Shown here: positions 1-12,173 of the stretch, piece after piece
How positions within the stretch are numbered: position 1 is the first letter of the stretch
Layout of the letters: every line of letters begins with the position of its first letter
DNA from: Rhabdophis nuchalis
Lineage: Eukaryota > Chordata > Lepidosauria > Squamata > Natricidae
Direction: 5' to 3'
Assembly: GCA_039707465.1 (NCBI GenBank)
Contig: CM077644.1
Coordinates: forward strand, 144,244,962 to 144,308,961
Length of the DNA: 64,000 bases
Position numbers and translations under genes: made by a program
The notes under the pieces: model-generated
What the model was told of the DNA's origin: nothing
The model's input: the letters and a program-made list of their open reading frames with translations, nothing else
Databases searched by the model: none

Positions 1-3000
1 TTATATCCCGCCCTTCTCCACAAAGGACCCAGGACGGCGCACAGGAATTTAAAAACATACAAAACAATACAATAAATACAGAATTTAAAAATATATTAAA
101 TTAAATTATAATCCTATGCTAAAATCAAATTAAAACCCCCAATTTAAAACTATCTAAATAGTCTCTATGGGAGGGTTAGGCTAGGCCGACTTGCTGAAAA
201 AGATGCGTCTTTAGACACTGGCGGAAGAGGCGGAGGTCCGTGATGGTACGCAATTCAGGGGGTAGGTCGTTCCAAAGGGCAGGGCCCGCCACAGAGAAGA
301 CTCTTCCCCTGGGTGTCACCAGACGGCATTGCCCGGCTGACGGCACCCTGAGAAGGCCAACTCTGTGGGAGCGGATCGGTCGAAGGGATGTATGGGGCAG
401 GAGACGGTCTTGCATATAACTAGGCCCCAAGCCATGGAGCGCTTTAAAGATGGTCGTCAAAACCTTGAAGCGCACCTGAAAGACCACAGGAAGCCAGTGC
501 AGCTCATGCAGGATCGGTGTTATATGGGAGCATCTAGAGGCTCCCGTAATCACCCGTGCGGCTGCATTCTGGACTAACTGTAGCTTTCGAGTGCACCTCA
601 AGGGAAGCCCCATGTAGAGAGCATTACAGTAGTCGAGTCGGGATGTCACGAGAGCTTGAGTGACTGTGCGAAGGGCAGCCCGGTCCAGTAAGGGGCGCAA
701 TTGGCACATCAGGCGTACTGATGAAACACCCCCCTGGCCACGGCTGCCACATGGTCCTCCATAGACAGCCGAGAGTCCAGGAGGACACCCAAATTGCGCA
801 CCCTCTCCACGGGGGCCAGTGTTTCACCCCCAATGGCCAGAGTTCGAGTAATCTGACTGAACCGGGGTGCCGGAAACCACAGCCACTCAGTCTTGGACGG
901 ATTGAGCTTGAGTTTGTTATTACCCATCCACATCTGTACGGCCTCCAAACACCGGGGCAGCACCTCGGCGGCATCATTGGGGTGGTCTGGGGTGGATATG
1001 TACAACTGAGTGTCATCAGCGTACAGATGATATCCCACCCCAAAACCACGGATGATCTCGCCCAGCGGCTTATATGTGTTAAAGGGGCGAGGGGCGAGAG
1101 GACCGACCCCTGAGGAACCCCGCATAAGAGGGGTCTCGAGGTCGACCTCTGCCCTCCTGTCAACACATATTGCGACCGACCAGAGAGGTAGGACGAGAAC
1201 CACCGTAAAACGGTGCCTCCCAGCCCCAACCCCCCCAGTCGGTGCAATAGGATACCATGGTCGATGGTATCAAAAGCCGCTGAGAGGTCTAACAGGACTA
1301 GGATAGAGGAACAGCCTCTATCCCGCGCCCTCCAGAGATCATCAACCAACGTGACCAATGCCGTCTCGGTGCTATGACCGGGTCGGAAGCCGGACTGGCG
1401 TGGGTCTAGATAATCAACTTCCTCCAGGTGTCGCGGAAACTGTTGGGCCACCACACTCTCAACAACCTTGACTAAAAAGTGAAGGTTGGAGACCGGACGA
1501 TAGTTCTCCAATAATGCTGGGTCCAGGAATGGCTTCTTGAGGAGGGGCCTCACTACCGCCTCTTTCAAGATGGCAGGCAAGGACCCCTCACTGAAAGATG
1601 CGTTGACAATGCCCTGGAGCCAGCCTCGTGTCGTCTCCCAGGATGCCAGTACAAGCCAGGAGGGACATGGGTCAAATAAACATGTGGTCGCCTTAAGTCT
1701 CCTTGACAGCCTGTCCATATCCTCGGTAGTAACAAAGTCAAACTCCTCCCAGAATGGTGCCTCAAGACCAGCCTCGGACAATCCCACCGGACCACTGTCG
1801 ATGGAGGGTAGCTCATTCTGAATCCGAGTGATTTTGTCCTGCAGATAACTCCCAAATTCCTCTGCTCGTCCCTGCAGAGGGGCTTCCCATGGCCTCCGGT
1901 GAAGGAGAGAGCGGGTCACCCCAAACAGGGTGGCAGGGTGGTTATCTGCGGATGCAATGAGGGTGGCGCAATACTCGCGTATGGCCACCCTTATCGCCAC
2001 TAAGTAAGTCGTAATATGGGCTCTCACTAGTGTTTGGTCGGCTTCGGAGTGAGAGGATCTCCATCTGCTCTCTAGGCATCTCTTGTGGCACTTCATCTCC
2101 CTCAGCTTCTCAGTGAACCAAGGAACCTGGGTGATTCGTCGCCGCAAGAGAGGCCGCAAGGGCGCGACTCGGTCCAAGGCCCTCGTGGCCGCACTTAACC
2201 ATGCGGCCACTAGGTCCTCAGTCGAGTCGTGGGGCAAGTCCACAGGAATTGGCCCAAGCTCCCTCTGGAACCTTTCCAGGTCCATCAGGAGCCTGGGGCG
2301 GAACCATCTAGGAATGTCCGGTTCCGCCTCCCCGTGGTGAGGTGAGGCGATTGGAAAGTCCAGTCGGAGGAGAGCGTGATCTGTCCATGACAAGGGAGTG
2401 ATGGCTAAATCCCCTATTCCCAGATCACTACTCCACCGTCCCGAGATGAAGATTAGATCCAGGGTGTGTCCCCCCTCGTGAGTAAGGCCTAAAACTACCT
2501 GGGTCAGGTCCATGGCTGTCATGGAGGCCATGAACTCCCGAGCTACTCCAGAGGCCCCGCCTACTGACGGCAAGTTAAAGTCCCCCATGACTATCAGTCT
2601 GGGGGTCTCAACCGCCGCCTCGGCTATCACCTCTAGGAGCTCAGGCAGGGCTGTTGTTGCATAGCGAGGAGCCAGGTATACAACTAACATGCCCAACTGC
2701 CTCCCTAGGCCCCATCTCACACAGAGAGACTCACACCCGGTCGTCTGAGGGATCGTGGTCTCCTTCGGCTCAAGACCTTCCTTAACCATAATCGCCACCC
2801 CCCACCCCTCCCTAGGGCCCTAGGCTGATGAAAGGCTCGGTAACCTGGTGGGCACATTTCTACGAGGGGTAAACCCCCCTCGTGGCCCAATCAGGTCTCC
2901 GTTATACCCACCAGCTCCGGGTCCCCCTCTGACACAAGGTCATGAATGAGGGGGGCCTTTTGTACCACGGACCTGGCATTGCATAACATCAGCCTAGGGA

Positions 3001-3440
3001 CCCGATCCTGTGATTCCTGCCCTCCTAGTCTGCAATGGGAGGACGGAGAGTTGGAGCGCGTGACTGCCTATATCCAGCGGCCACGGTCTCCCAACCGATG
3101 ATGCCCATTCCGCCTCCCACCGCCCCTGCCCCTCCCTAAGACCGAATCGATGGAAAAAACCTCAGTGGAAAGACCCCCCCCTTCCCCTTCCTCCATTACC
3201 CTTCTTCCGCCGGCCGGCCCAATCGTTTGCCATTCCCCCCCTGGACTATTCCCCCCCCCACCCTGGAACCCCTAAAAGCCGAATTAAAAAATTATACAAA
3301 ACCCCCCTTAATTTGCGCTTCGCCCACCTCTCAGGAGCAATCAGTCCATCCTCGAGGTGGGCCCGTGTTATACAAGGGGGCCAGGCCTGCGAGAGTGGAG
3401 ACTCCCGCAGGCAAAGGAGATCACGCCTAGAATACACTGC
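1..3440 (-). mobile_element. L2-clade LINE, near full length, decayed
   Basis: Read on the minus strand, this is a non-LTR retrotransposon with an apurinic-type endonuclease followed by a reverse transcriptase. The 3' end lies at base 1, where the sequence is the complement of the L2-like tail '..GGAGAAGGGCGGGATATAA'. The same tail ends the L2 copies near 26740, 49440, 54600 and 63460. Coding similarity starts near 3060, where the complement reads as the start of an endonuclease (LMLCNARSVVQKAPL), with a TGG-to-TGA stop in the following ETWL motif. From 3060 to 3440 there is only weakly open sequence. The GC-rich block 3700-4590 may be the 5' part of the same element. Assigning it to L2 rather than CR1 rests on the tail and on similarity within the window; family naming is inference. 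Confidence 0.85.
176..3060 (-). pseudogene. L2 ORF2 (endonuclease + reverse transcriptase), frameshifted
   Basis: The largest open piece is 624-2798 (724 codons). It carries endonuclease motifs GDFNLPS and SWTDHALL, then reverse transcriptase motifs LLDLSAAFDTIDH and GVPQGSVLSP. The catalytic YADD box (YHLYADDTQLY) lies in a second frame within 709-1203. The conserved C-terminal domain (SRLDYCNALYMGLP, HELHWLPV, ALWNDLPPELR) lies in a third frame at 176-709. There are therefore two frame breaks, near 1080-1095 and at about 715-720. The second is a single missing base compared with the copy at 53880-53910. A further break near 2800 and a stop near 2895 affect the endonuclease start. The protein cannot be made whole. 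Confidence 0.85.
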
Positions 3441-4590
3441 TAGAAAACATAGAGGTCATCCAACCTAGGGGACATGGTGCAAGTCCACAGAGTCCAGGGT
3501 AAAAATAAAGTGACAAGTGGTAAAATTGTGCAAATGGATATAGTCCAAAAAGGCAGACGGGTAGAGACAGTCAGACAGTCAGACTAAAGATCTTTCGGAT
3601 GGAGGGATCACAGTTTAGTCTCATCAAAACCCCATCCATCTGTCTTCTTCGGCCACACAGGCCTCAGTCTGCATTTAGTGCCGCACGACTAGATGGTCCA
3701 TCATGCGGCCTGATGTAAAGTGCTGCCATGTGCTGGCACGGCTTACCTACTCCAGTCCAAAGCACTCACTTCCAGATCTTCCTGGGTCCTCTTCGGCCAC
3801 GATCCACCATTTCACGACCCCGCTGCGTGGCTTCCTCATCCATCCTCTCACTTCGTCTTTCTTCTTCGTTCTCCTCATTCTGTTCAATCTCTCTATACCA
3901 GCCCTTCATTCTCCTTCTTCGTTCTCCATCTCCTTCTCCAACTCCTTCACCACCTCCATCTCCTCCTCCATCTTCCACCACCTTCCTTCCTCCATCCTCT
4001 CCTCACTCCACACTCCACGTCTCCTCTGTCCATATTCCTCTCATCCAATCTTCCTCTAACATCCTCTCACCTTCTCAACTCCTCCAACTCCAGCTCCATT
4101 CCACCAACAACAGTGTTCTCAGACCTCATCCTCTCCAAACAATGTCCTTTCGCCACTCCAGCCACTCCAGCTGCTTCAGCCTCCAACCTCCAGCCTCCAG
4201 CCTCGGGTCGGATGGGATCAGATGAAAAAGAAACACAGGTCAGGATCGGGTTTTAGGCCGCAGGGCCCGACATAGGCAATACGGCCTGATGGTAGTCCTC
4301 CCGACCCGGCCCGGCCCGGCCAGTTCATTGTCTTTCGTGTCCCGGCTTCGCGGCCTACCTCCTACCTCCAGAGGGCCGATTCGGGCCGCGCCCTGCTCTT
4401 CGCCCTGCCATCACTCACAAGGCTCGCCCTTCATTTTCGAGCAGCCCGGAGTGGCGGCAGGGATGTCCTCTTGCCAGGCCAGCCCTCGGAGATGACCGAC
4501 GAGGGCTGGCACTGTCCTCCCAGGTGGAAACGACCCCCGGTCACCCGGCCGCATTTCACAGCGCGACCTCCATTTCCGCGCATGCACAAA
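3441..4590. other. GC-rich, purine/pyrimidine-skewed block next to the L2
   Basis: This block has no similarity to other repeats in the window. On the minus strand 3766-3981 is open and encodes a Gly/Glu-rich, then charged, protein-like stretch ending RRGPRKIWK, and 4200-4590 is GC- and CpG-rich. The position just upstream of an L2 coding region fits an L2 5' UTR plus ORF1. Simple-sequence bias could produce the same open frames, and I see no nucleic-acid-binding motif. Confidence 0.35.
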
Positions 4591-5560
4591 TCATTATCAC
4601 CATCACCCCTCTCATAGCCATTAATCTTAGAGTAGAGCCAGGGAGAGGAGATTTTTGTTTCATCTGAATGTATAGCAGCTCAGCGGGCGGAAGCCTGAAT
4701 AAAACAACGAATTAATACTATTTTTCATGTTTTCCTGCCAATCAGCTGGAGGCAACATTGGCTGGCTGAAGGTGACCTCTGCAAGTTCCATGGCTTTCGA
4801 GACCACCAGCAATGAAAACAACTCCAGGTTCATTTGTAAGAAACTGAACCATTAAATAATCAATTTAACTGCTTAAATGGTTCCAGACTGGAGCTACATG
4901 ACTTTTTTTTTTAATGCTTAAGCTTTTTAAAAACACTGAACAAATGTTAGCAATTGGAGCCCAGGCTGATGTAATCTCATGTGGACTTTTTGGAACTTCT
5001 TAATTCTCAGAGTGTCACAACGACACTGCTATGCCCAAATCTGAAATAGACTCTAGTGTGCTATACTTATTCAAGGCAGTTACTGAGCAGCCCATGTATT
5101 TTTAAGAATTACTGCCTGTAGGGCGATTTGAAATCTATTAAAGGGACTCCAGTGCTGATTCTGTCCTAGGAAACTATTTTGAATATATTTATTTTCCACA
5201 TTAGCAGATCACTATGTATCATCTCCTCCTTTCTGTATAAAAACAACTTTCCAAACTGAATTTTCATTTCGAAACAGGCTTATTCTGAGTTAAGTAGCTA
5301 ATATTGAAGACTATACCCTTAACATTTATAAGTCTATCTATAGACTTCAGGTCTTTTGGGGAAAAAAATCTATCATTTGGAGATAATTTTTATTTTGCTT
5401 CACCTTGATTCTGTATGTAATAGAAAAGTAATCAAAGTTTTGCTCCAACTTGCAAAGCTGAATATATAAAGAGATTAAACATGAATAAATTTGTTCTACA
5501 ACTGAAATGATTTTTATGTTGTAAGCATTTGAAATGCATATATGCATGCACATGGATGTG
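4591..5560. other. No gene recognised; partly CNE-like sequence
   Basis: Unique AT-rich sequence. The part 4590-4880 has balanced composition, several TAAT-type homeodomain core motifs and no decay signature. That is the texture of a conserved non-coding element, but conservation cannot be judged from one sequence. Confidence 0.3.
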
Positions 5561-5580
5561 TGTGTATACACACACAAACA

Positions 5581-5583
5581 CAC

Positions 5584-5631
<48 letters not shown>

Positions 5632-5632
5632 T
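5581..5632. repeat. (GATA)/(GACA)n microsatellite
   Basis: A short GATA run passes into about ten GACA units, preceded by a CA/TG-alternating stretch (5558-5583). Open frames across it (CLSVCLSV) are repeat translations. Confidence 0.95.
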
Positions 5633-5756
5633 CGCAAATATAGAAATGACAGGTATTGTCAACAGTACAATTTGCAAGCCAGGGATCAGGTTTCTATCAA
5701 TACATGCAACATCAGATTGTGACATAGAAGATCTTTATGGGTGTAGTTTATGCAGA

Positions 5757-5950
5757 ATTAGCAATAGCAATAGCACTTAGACTTATATACCACTTCATAA
5801 TGCTTTTACAGCCCTCTCTATTGCCTATTGCCCCCAGGAATCTGGGTCTACATTTTACCTACCTCGAAAGGATGGAAGGCTGAGTCAACCTTGAGTCGGT
5901 GAGACTTGAACTGCCAAACTGCAGCTAGCAGTCAGTTGAAGTAGCCTGCA
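5757..5950 (-). mobile_element. tRNA-derived squamate SINE
   Basis: The left end has the tail 'AGCAATAGCAATAGCACTTAGACTTATATACC' seen in reverse. It is followed by the conserved body (ATTGCCCCCA.GAATCTGGGTC, AAGGATGGAAGGCTGAGTC) and, to the right, a decayed tRNA-like head. The same family occurs at 40909, 51556 and 53386. The head is truncated here. The tail (GGTATATAAGTCTAA) resembles an L2/CR1 3' end, suggesting mobilisation by such a LINE. Confidence 0.8.
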
Positions 5951-6480
5951 GAATTAGACCCATAAAAGATGGAGAATGATAGAAAAGGAGGAGAGAGATA
6001 AGAGGCATGGAAAAGACAATGAGTAGATGGGTAAGCAGGAAGACGAAAATGAAAACATTTGCAATGCCACAGAAGTGTAAATAGAATGTGAGATGAGCTG
6101 AAAACACAAACAGAAGTGGTTTTTTTTTTTTAAAGTCATACTAACAAGTAGAATCAATTAAATGTTCTGAAAAAAACAGGAATAATGCTGAAGGATTCTG
6201 TGAGATGTGTATGATGATTACTAAGCCCTAAAAAAAACCCTGTTTGAATACTCAGAATTGTAACAACAACTACTACTACTACTATTACAACAACCAGGGT
6301 TCTGGATTTGGTCCATATAATTTTAAATTGGAAAGTTAGGAAGAGAGCAGAGGGAATTTTATCGGGAGAAAATGAATGAAGTTTTCACTAGAGAAAGTTC
6401 AAGCCCTGTAAGCCTACATAGAAATTGATGTTGCCATAGTTCATTCAACCATTCTGTGGGCAGAGCCCCCCACATTTACT
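5951..6480. other. No gene recognised
   Basis: AT-rich unique sequence with a poly-T run near 6120 and an (ACT)n stretch near 6270-6285. Nothing else is recognised. Confidence 0.5.
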
Positions 6481-6482
6481 TG

Positions 6483-6578
6483 GTCTATAGCAGGGGTTCC
6501 CAAACTTGGCAACTTTAAGACTTGTGGACTTCAACTCCCAGAATTCTCCAGCCAAGTTTGGGAACCCCTGGTCTATAG
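6483..6578. mobile_element. Palindromic hAT-like MITE, internally shortened
   Basis: Element 6491-6570 (80 bp) has terminal inverted repeats CAGGGGTTCCCAAACTTGG / CCAAGTTTGGGAACCCCTG. It is flanked by a perfect 8-bp duplication GTCTATAG (6483-6490 and 6571-6578). It shares the body motif 'GTGGACTTCAACTCCCAGAATT' with the longer copies at 23548, 27331 and 34738 but has lost most of the second arm. An 8-bp duplication is the hallmark of the hAT superfamily. Confidence 0.9.
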
Positions 6579-7550
6579 GAATCAATCGAGGAAAGGCCTG
6601 AAGGAGAGCTATGGAGAGTTTGGGTTTTTTATTGACCAGGCTGGGAATTGCAGCTGCTGGGCTTCTCTAGAAGTAAACGACTTTGATCAGCAGCCGTTCT
6701 ATTGTTCATATGAGAAGCGATCAAACTTATCCTCCACATGAGCACTTTCTATTTCTCTTGTGTCACTTCCACTGGGTCACTTCCACTTGTGTAACTTCCA
6801 CTTTCAAACAGCTCCATCAAGAACCCGGATTCTTTTATTGCTTACATGGAATGGAAAGACTTTAAAATGAACGTTGTCCAGCGCCGATGTTCTATTTGTG
6901 AGAAAACTGTTCATATATGTTTATTTTGGAAACAACTTGAATTCAGAGTAGATACCATATTTAATCCAAAATGTTTATACTTATAGTAAGACTGCCTGCC
7001 CTGTTGGCTCTGCTGGAATTCACTTCACCTTCATTTACACAAACAGCTTGGGTGGAATTGAGAAGCAATAGCGCCCCCCCCCCCAAAATAAGTTAATGAG
7101 CACCTGCAAGTTTGCCTGTGCCCGGGGCTAATGTCACTACTAAACCCATGGGGCATGTTGATCAACAGTCAGTCAACACTGCATCACATTTGGTGCCTAA
7201 ATATGGTCCTGTCTCAGGATTCTGACATCTGGTCTGCTTCTTTAATTATTCCTACTTTATATGTGTTCAAAGGTCTCCAACTGCCACTGAAATGGTTGGA
7301 AACACATCTAAGTGTCCAAGGTAGGGAAAGTCATCATCAATTACCAGTTACCATGTATGGGCTTAGCAAATTTAAAAAGTTTGTTCTGCAGGTCAGATTG
7401 GCAGTTAATTGTCTTCTATTTGTTTATCTTCTAAAATGCAATTGGTGTTTGGAAATGCTAGAAATGCTTACTGGCTTTGCTTATAGATGCCGTTGAGAAC
7501 TTATGGGCTATTCTACTTAGAGAGTGATGGGAATGATGGAAATCTCACTT
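6579..7550. other. No gene recognised
   Basis: Unique sequence. Open frames at 6683-6865 and 7131-7496 show no recognisable domain and no gene-like context. Confidence 0.5.
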
Positions 7551-7554
7551 ACAA

Positions 7555-8598
7555 AGTAGGAGATACAAGAAACATACCCAAGACGCATAAAGGATCCAAA
7601 TGCCTACACTAATGCTCAAAGTTTAAGGAACAAACAGGATAAATCTGAAGTACATGAAGGTAGATATGATATAGTTGAAACCTGGTGGGATGAAACTCAT
7701 GACTGGAATGTACTGATGGAAGGATACAAACTATTCAAAAGAAACTAACAAAAGAGGAGGTAGAGTCGCATTATCTATAAAAGATCACTACATCTTTAGA
7801 AATGCTCAAAACCAATGATGAAAATCACCTAGAATTCATATAGGTCAATATAAAAGGGGAAAAATGACATTACTAAAGATGCATATAAATCAAAAGTATC
7901 CGTACAGGTTAAATGAAACCTCGCTTAATAGCAATAACTGTGCGAGGGACCATGGAGTCCTACTGGACAATCAATTAAACATGAGCCAGTAGTGTGCAAC
8001 AGCAGCCAAACAATCTAATAACAATCATTGGTTGTATAAACAGAGGCACAGAATCCAAGTCATGTGAAGTATTAGTACCGGTTTATACATTCTTAGTAAG
8101 ACCACACCTAGAATACTGCATCCAGTTTTGATTACTATACTACAAAAAGATGTTGAGACTTTGAAAAAAGTGCAAAGAACAACTAAAACGATTAAGGGCC
8201 TGGAGACAAAAACATATGAAGACTGGTTGGAGTAATTGGATATGGCCAGTCTAGAAAAAAGAAGGACAAGGGCTGACATGATAGCAGTATTCCATTATTT
8301 GAAGGTCTGCCACAAAGAAAAGAGGGAGTCACCTTATTTTCCAAAGCACCAGAAGGCAAGACAAGAAACAATGGATGGAAACACCTTGGAATTAAGGAGA
8401 AACTTCCTAACAGTGAGGACAATTAACCTGTGGAACAGCTTCCTTCAGAAGTTGTAAGTGCTTCATCAACAGAGGTTTTTAAGAAAAGAATGGACAGCCA
8501 CCTATCTGAAATAGTATAGGGTCTCCTAGTTGAGCAGGGGTTTGGACTAGAAGACCTCCAAGGTTACTTCCAGCTCTATTCTGATTGATTGAAGAGGG
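7555..8598 (+). mobile_element. CR1 LINE with most of the reverse transcriptase deleted
   Basis: The first part (about 7600-7860) translates in pieces to a CR1 endonuclease: NANSLRNKQDK.EVHEGRYD, ETWWDETHDWN, EGYKLF. From about 7940 it jumps to the CR1 C-terminal region (DNQLNMSQ, then KRRTRADMIAVFHYLK and LELRRNFLTVRTINLWNS at 8236-8457). It ends with the CR1 tail (TTTGGACTAGAAGACCTCCAAGG) near 8590. The reverse transcriptase between is missing, so this is an internally deleted, decayed copy. Confidence 0.8.
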
Positions 8599-9873
8599 GT
8601 ATGTTTATATACTTCTGAAACTCTTTTTAAAAAAGCACTTTTAAAAGAAGCTCATTTGGTTAGAAATAGCTTTATTACTAAATAACAAATGGTAAGTTTA
8701 ATTTAAGAATTTATCAGTTCCTCTAGTAGAGTATTTGGGTGGTAAGTGCTGAAAAAATTGGGGCAAAACAAGGAAAGGAAGTATCCGCATTCTTAAAAGG
8801 TTATTGAAATGGTCCTTTAAGTCCCTCTAAAACTATTTCTAAAAATGAAGAGAATTCTTCTTAAAATTCTGAGAACATCCCATTGTCACAAACTGATAAA
8901 CCTCATATGGAACTGGAACACCTTACTTGACCATTTTCCAGTTTATTGTAACTTTCCCCAATCTGGCCCTGAGGTGTTGCTAAAATTTTAGCAGCTGCCC
9001 AAGCAGATCTCTCCAACCTGTTGATCTTTCAGATGTATTAGAGCACAATCGCCAAAATTTCCAGCCACTAATTTAAAGAACTGCAGCTGTTTGAGGAGCA
9101 TCACTTTGGAGTAGTCTAATTTATAGAACAGCTTCACCATCTGGAACTCTGCCCAATTAGAACCATCTGCTGCATATTCTAATTATGATTATTAAGAACC
9201 TCCCTCTCAACATTATTAATGTACACTACATCTGGACCTCTTTTTTTTTTCAGTAGAGGGGCTCCAGCGTACCTTTGATGTGCAGTCAGCAAACTAAATA
9301 CACCCAATGTGAGTTGCAAACCTCACAGAATTGATCTATTATGCTTGAAAAACAGGACAAAATAAAAGCGACACGGATGTTGACCAGGAACACTTAGCTT
9401 CAGAACTCTGGACTTGGGCAGTTCTTTGTTTTCATGGCTAAATTTATAAAGATTGACAAATCTTAATAATAAATCACACCAGCTATCTTTAGATAGACAG
9501 GCAGGCAGGCGGGCGAGCGATGTGTATGTGAGTATATGCACATGTATATTGGATATATATATTTGGAGGATTATGGGAAGATGGTCCAATACATTTGGAA
9601 GGCAATAAGACATGTAAGATTGCTCTTACAGATCAGAAACAAAAGACATATAAAACTGTACTTGAAGTACAAAAAATAGACATTAGTAGTATCTTGATTC
9701 TCAGTGACTTCACTTAGATCTGTGAGAGGAAAGTAGATATATTGTTACATATATAAGATGGTTTAAATATAATTTTAGTTGTGATACGTTACTGGGCACA
9801 TTTGAACAAGGTTGTCTTTCCCCTCCAAGTGTTTTACTGGACTTGTGCAAAACACCAGCAGAAAATCCTAATC
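8599..9873. other. No gene recognised
   Basis: AT-rich unique sequence. A short poly-T lies near 9241 and a TATG-rich stretch at 9510-9565. No repeat or gene is identified. Confidence 0.5.
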
Positions 9874-9995
9874 CTTTATACCAGAGGTCCCCAACCTTTG
9901 CAACTTTAAGTCTGAAGGACTTCAGCTCCCAGAATTCTGGGAGCTGAAGTCCTTCAGACTTAAAGTTGCAAAGGTTGGGGACCTCTGCTTTATAC
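9874..9995. mobile_element. Palindromic hAT-like MITE, near-perfect hairpin
   Basis: Element 9882-9987 (106 bp) is an almost perfect inverted repeat from end to end, with terminal repeats CAGAGGTCCCCAACCTTTGC and its complement. The flanking duplication CTTTATAC is perfect (9874-9881, 9988-9995). It is the most compact of the five complete copies, with almost no loop at its centre. Confidence 0.92.
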
Positions 9996-10309
9996 TTTGT
10001 TATGAATTTGAATTGTTCTATTTCCTGCTATGGAGCAGAATGTGTCTGTTTGGAACACTGCCATGATAAAGATAACTTGCTTCCATTGTTGACTCTGGGT
10101 ATTCTAGTCCACACAAGGACAAATTTTAGAAGCAAGTAAAACAATCCAGTGTGGGAGATGCCTGCTTTTCATTTAGTATTTCATGTTTCCCATATTTATT
10201 CCAGGAAGGAGTCAACAGGTCTAACAACAACAAAGTGCTTTCTTGTTCTCTGGCTGTTGCTGATGCGTCGTCTTCTTTGCAAGTTCCTTGAGCTCTAATG
10301 TGTGGAATG

Positions 10310-10605
10310 GGACAACTTGCTATGGCCATCTTGCTACGGTCAATTCACCATGGCCAACTAGCCACAGGAAATTTGCTGTGGAGCAACTCACCCCAGGAGA
10401 ATTCAAAAATGCAATTTAATTATTTAAAATAATTACAACATTATTTTAATTTTTGTCACTTCTCTGGCATCCTTTCTTTAATGATTCTATTCCACCATTT
10501 CTTCAATATTAGTGTAACTCTTTTCCTGTGGCGAGTTGTCCCATGATGAGTTGGCCATGGTGAGTTGGCCCATGGCAAGTTGCCTGTGACAAGTTGTAAT
10601 GTGAC
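10310..10605. repeat. Inverted repeat built from 'gtggcgagttggcc' units
   Basis: The left side (10310-10395) and right side (10520-10605) contain diverged copies of a roughly 15-bp unit, GTGGCGAGTTG.CC, in opposite orientation. They flank an AT-rich core. It resembles a decayed DNA transposon with terminal tandem units; no target duplication is evident. Confidence 0.55.
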
Positions 10606-11499
10606 TCTTTGCTCCAGTCCACCCTGCATCAGATCTGTGTTTTTTCTTGCAGGACAACTGTCCCATTCATTGTTACAGCTAATGTTGTGTTAGAATTCTC
10701 TGGATGAACAGCATGGATTCAGTTATAATTGATTGCTGGCCTTCAAATTAAATAGTACGACTACTAAAGGCACTGACTCTGCAATAAAGACTTACGGCAT
10801 GCCATTCTCTATGTATCCAATACCATTGCAACATGCCTGCCTGTGAAATCCTGAGTTAGTTTCCCAACTTTTCCATCAGCAGTTTGCTGATGCAGAAGCC
10901 TATTTTGACATTCCAGTGATTAACAGTAATCTAGGAAAGTAATTCCCCATCTTATTTCTCTTTTCATAATCACCCAACAAGATCCTCAGACTCCCCTGTC
11001 AAATGTTTGAGACACTGTTGTCCATCACATTTCAAAATATGAAATTCAAACAAAGGCATTTCCCTGACAGGGCTGATGTTCAAATGTTCCACTTCATGTT
11101 TTGCTTTATTACATGCATACTCTTCAGCTGCAACCATCTGCTTTGTGAATTTGCATAACTCTGGAGCAGGCTGACTTCAAATGCAGAGCAAGGAACAGAT
11201 GATTTGCTATTCAACTAATGGGAAGGGGCCTGATTTGAGGAGAAGGAGAATCCCACTGCTGGGCATCAGCCTCGAAGGTCACCATTAAATTGCTCACGGT
11301 AGGAAACTGATAGCTTAAACGGCAATAGGCTCCCCATTCTTTATAATGGCCTGATTCTGGCAACTGCTAAAAAGTGTTGTTAGAAGCAAGATTTAGCGCT
11401 ACGACCTGGGCCAGGGAACCCATTTCATCAGCAACCAGGGCATTGAGCTAGGGCATTAAGGAAATCAGCTAACTGAACAGCACCAGTATGGTTCTACAC
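10606..11499. other. No gene recognised
   Basis: Unique sequence. The part 11050-11240 has a balanced, enhancer-like texture with an ATTTGCAT octamer-type motif (complement) and no repeat similarity. Confidence 0.4.
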
Positions 11500-11680
11500 C
11501 CAGTGTGGCGCAGTGGTGAAGTCATTGGATTAAGATTGAAGAGTCCCAGGTTCTAATCCACTGGATGATTTAGGGCCAGTCAATTCTCTATCAGTTCAAT
11601 TTACTCCATCGGATTATTGGGGCAGGGGGACTAACTCTTGTGCCAGCCCTAGGTACAAGCAGTTTCCAAATAACAATATT
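11500..11680 (+). mobile_element. tRNA-derived SINE with CORE/MIR-like body
   Basis: It starts with a tRNA-like head. The A-box-like GTGGCGCAGTGG and the B-box-like GGTTCTAATCC are visible. They are followed by 'GATTTAGGGCCAGTCAATTCTC', the squamate counterpart of the GGGTGACCTTGGGC.AGTCA core. The 3' end is indistinct. The minus-strand SINE at 31505 has the same core. Confidence 0.7.
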
Positions 11681-12168
11681 ACTAAAAATCTTTATGACCA
11701 TAATGACGACTCTTTCAGATGACATATAATAACCATTTGCCAACCTCTGTGTCAAAAAAACCCTAGTTCATTCTTTGATTCATTCTGTAATTTAGTAGTT
11801 TGATTTGGGTATAGAATCTAACCAAAATATTAAACAATACTAGTTTGAGAGGCTAAACTATGTAATTAGCATGATCAATACTGCTATTGTAAGTTGGTTT
11901 TATTAAACCAATATTGTTGTGATTAGACATGAGAAGCTGTTGAACTGGGATATTTTTCATGTGGGTGAAAACGTGGGATATTCCTTGATTATTTCCTCTT
12001 CCTATGTAACCTCCATCACATCATTGCAACCTGTCTCTGTTTTAATTCCTATAGGATGACTAGAGCTTATTTATCCTCCATGTTGATCTTCTAATTTTCA
12101 ATTATAATTACACACAGTCCTAGCGACCACAACTGGAATTGCAACTCTATCAATAAATATCGGGGTAA
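11681..12168. other. No gene recognised
   Basis: AT-rich unique sequence without detectable repeats. Confidence 0.5.
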
Positions 12169-12173
12169 CTAAA

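Noticed and set aside
3703..4256. Overlapping 118-178 codon plus frames rich in Ser/Pro/Leu
   Set aside because: Pyrimidine-rich sequence bias lets all plus frames stay open; no domain.
11505..11575. tRNA gene
   Set aside because: The A and B boxes belong to a SINE head; the cloverleaf is not intact and a SINE body follows.
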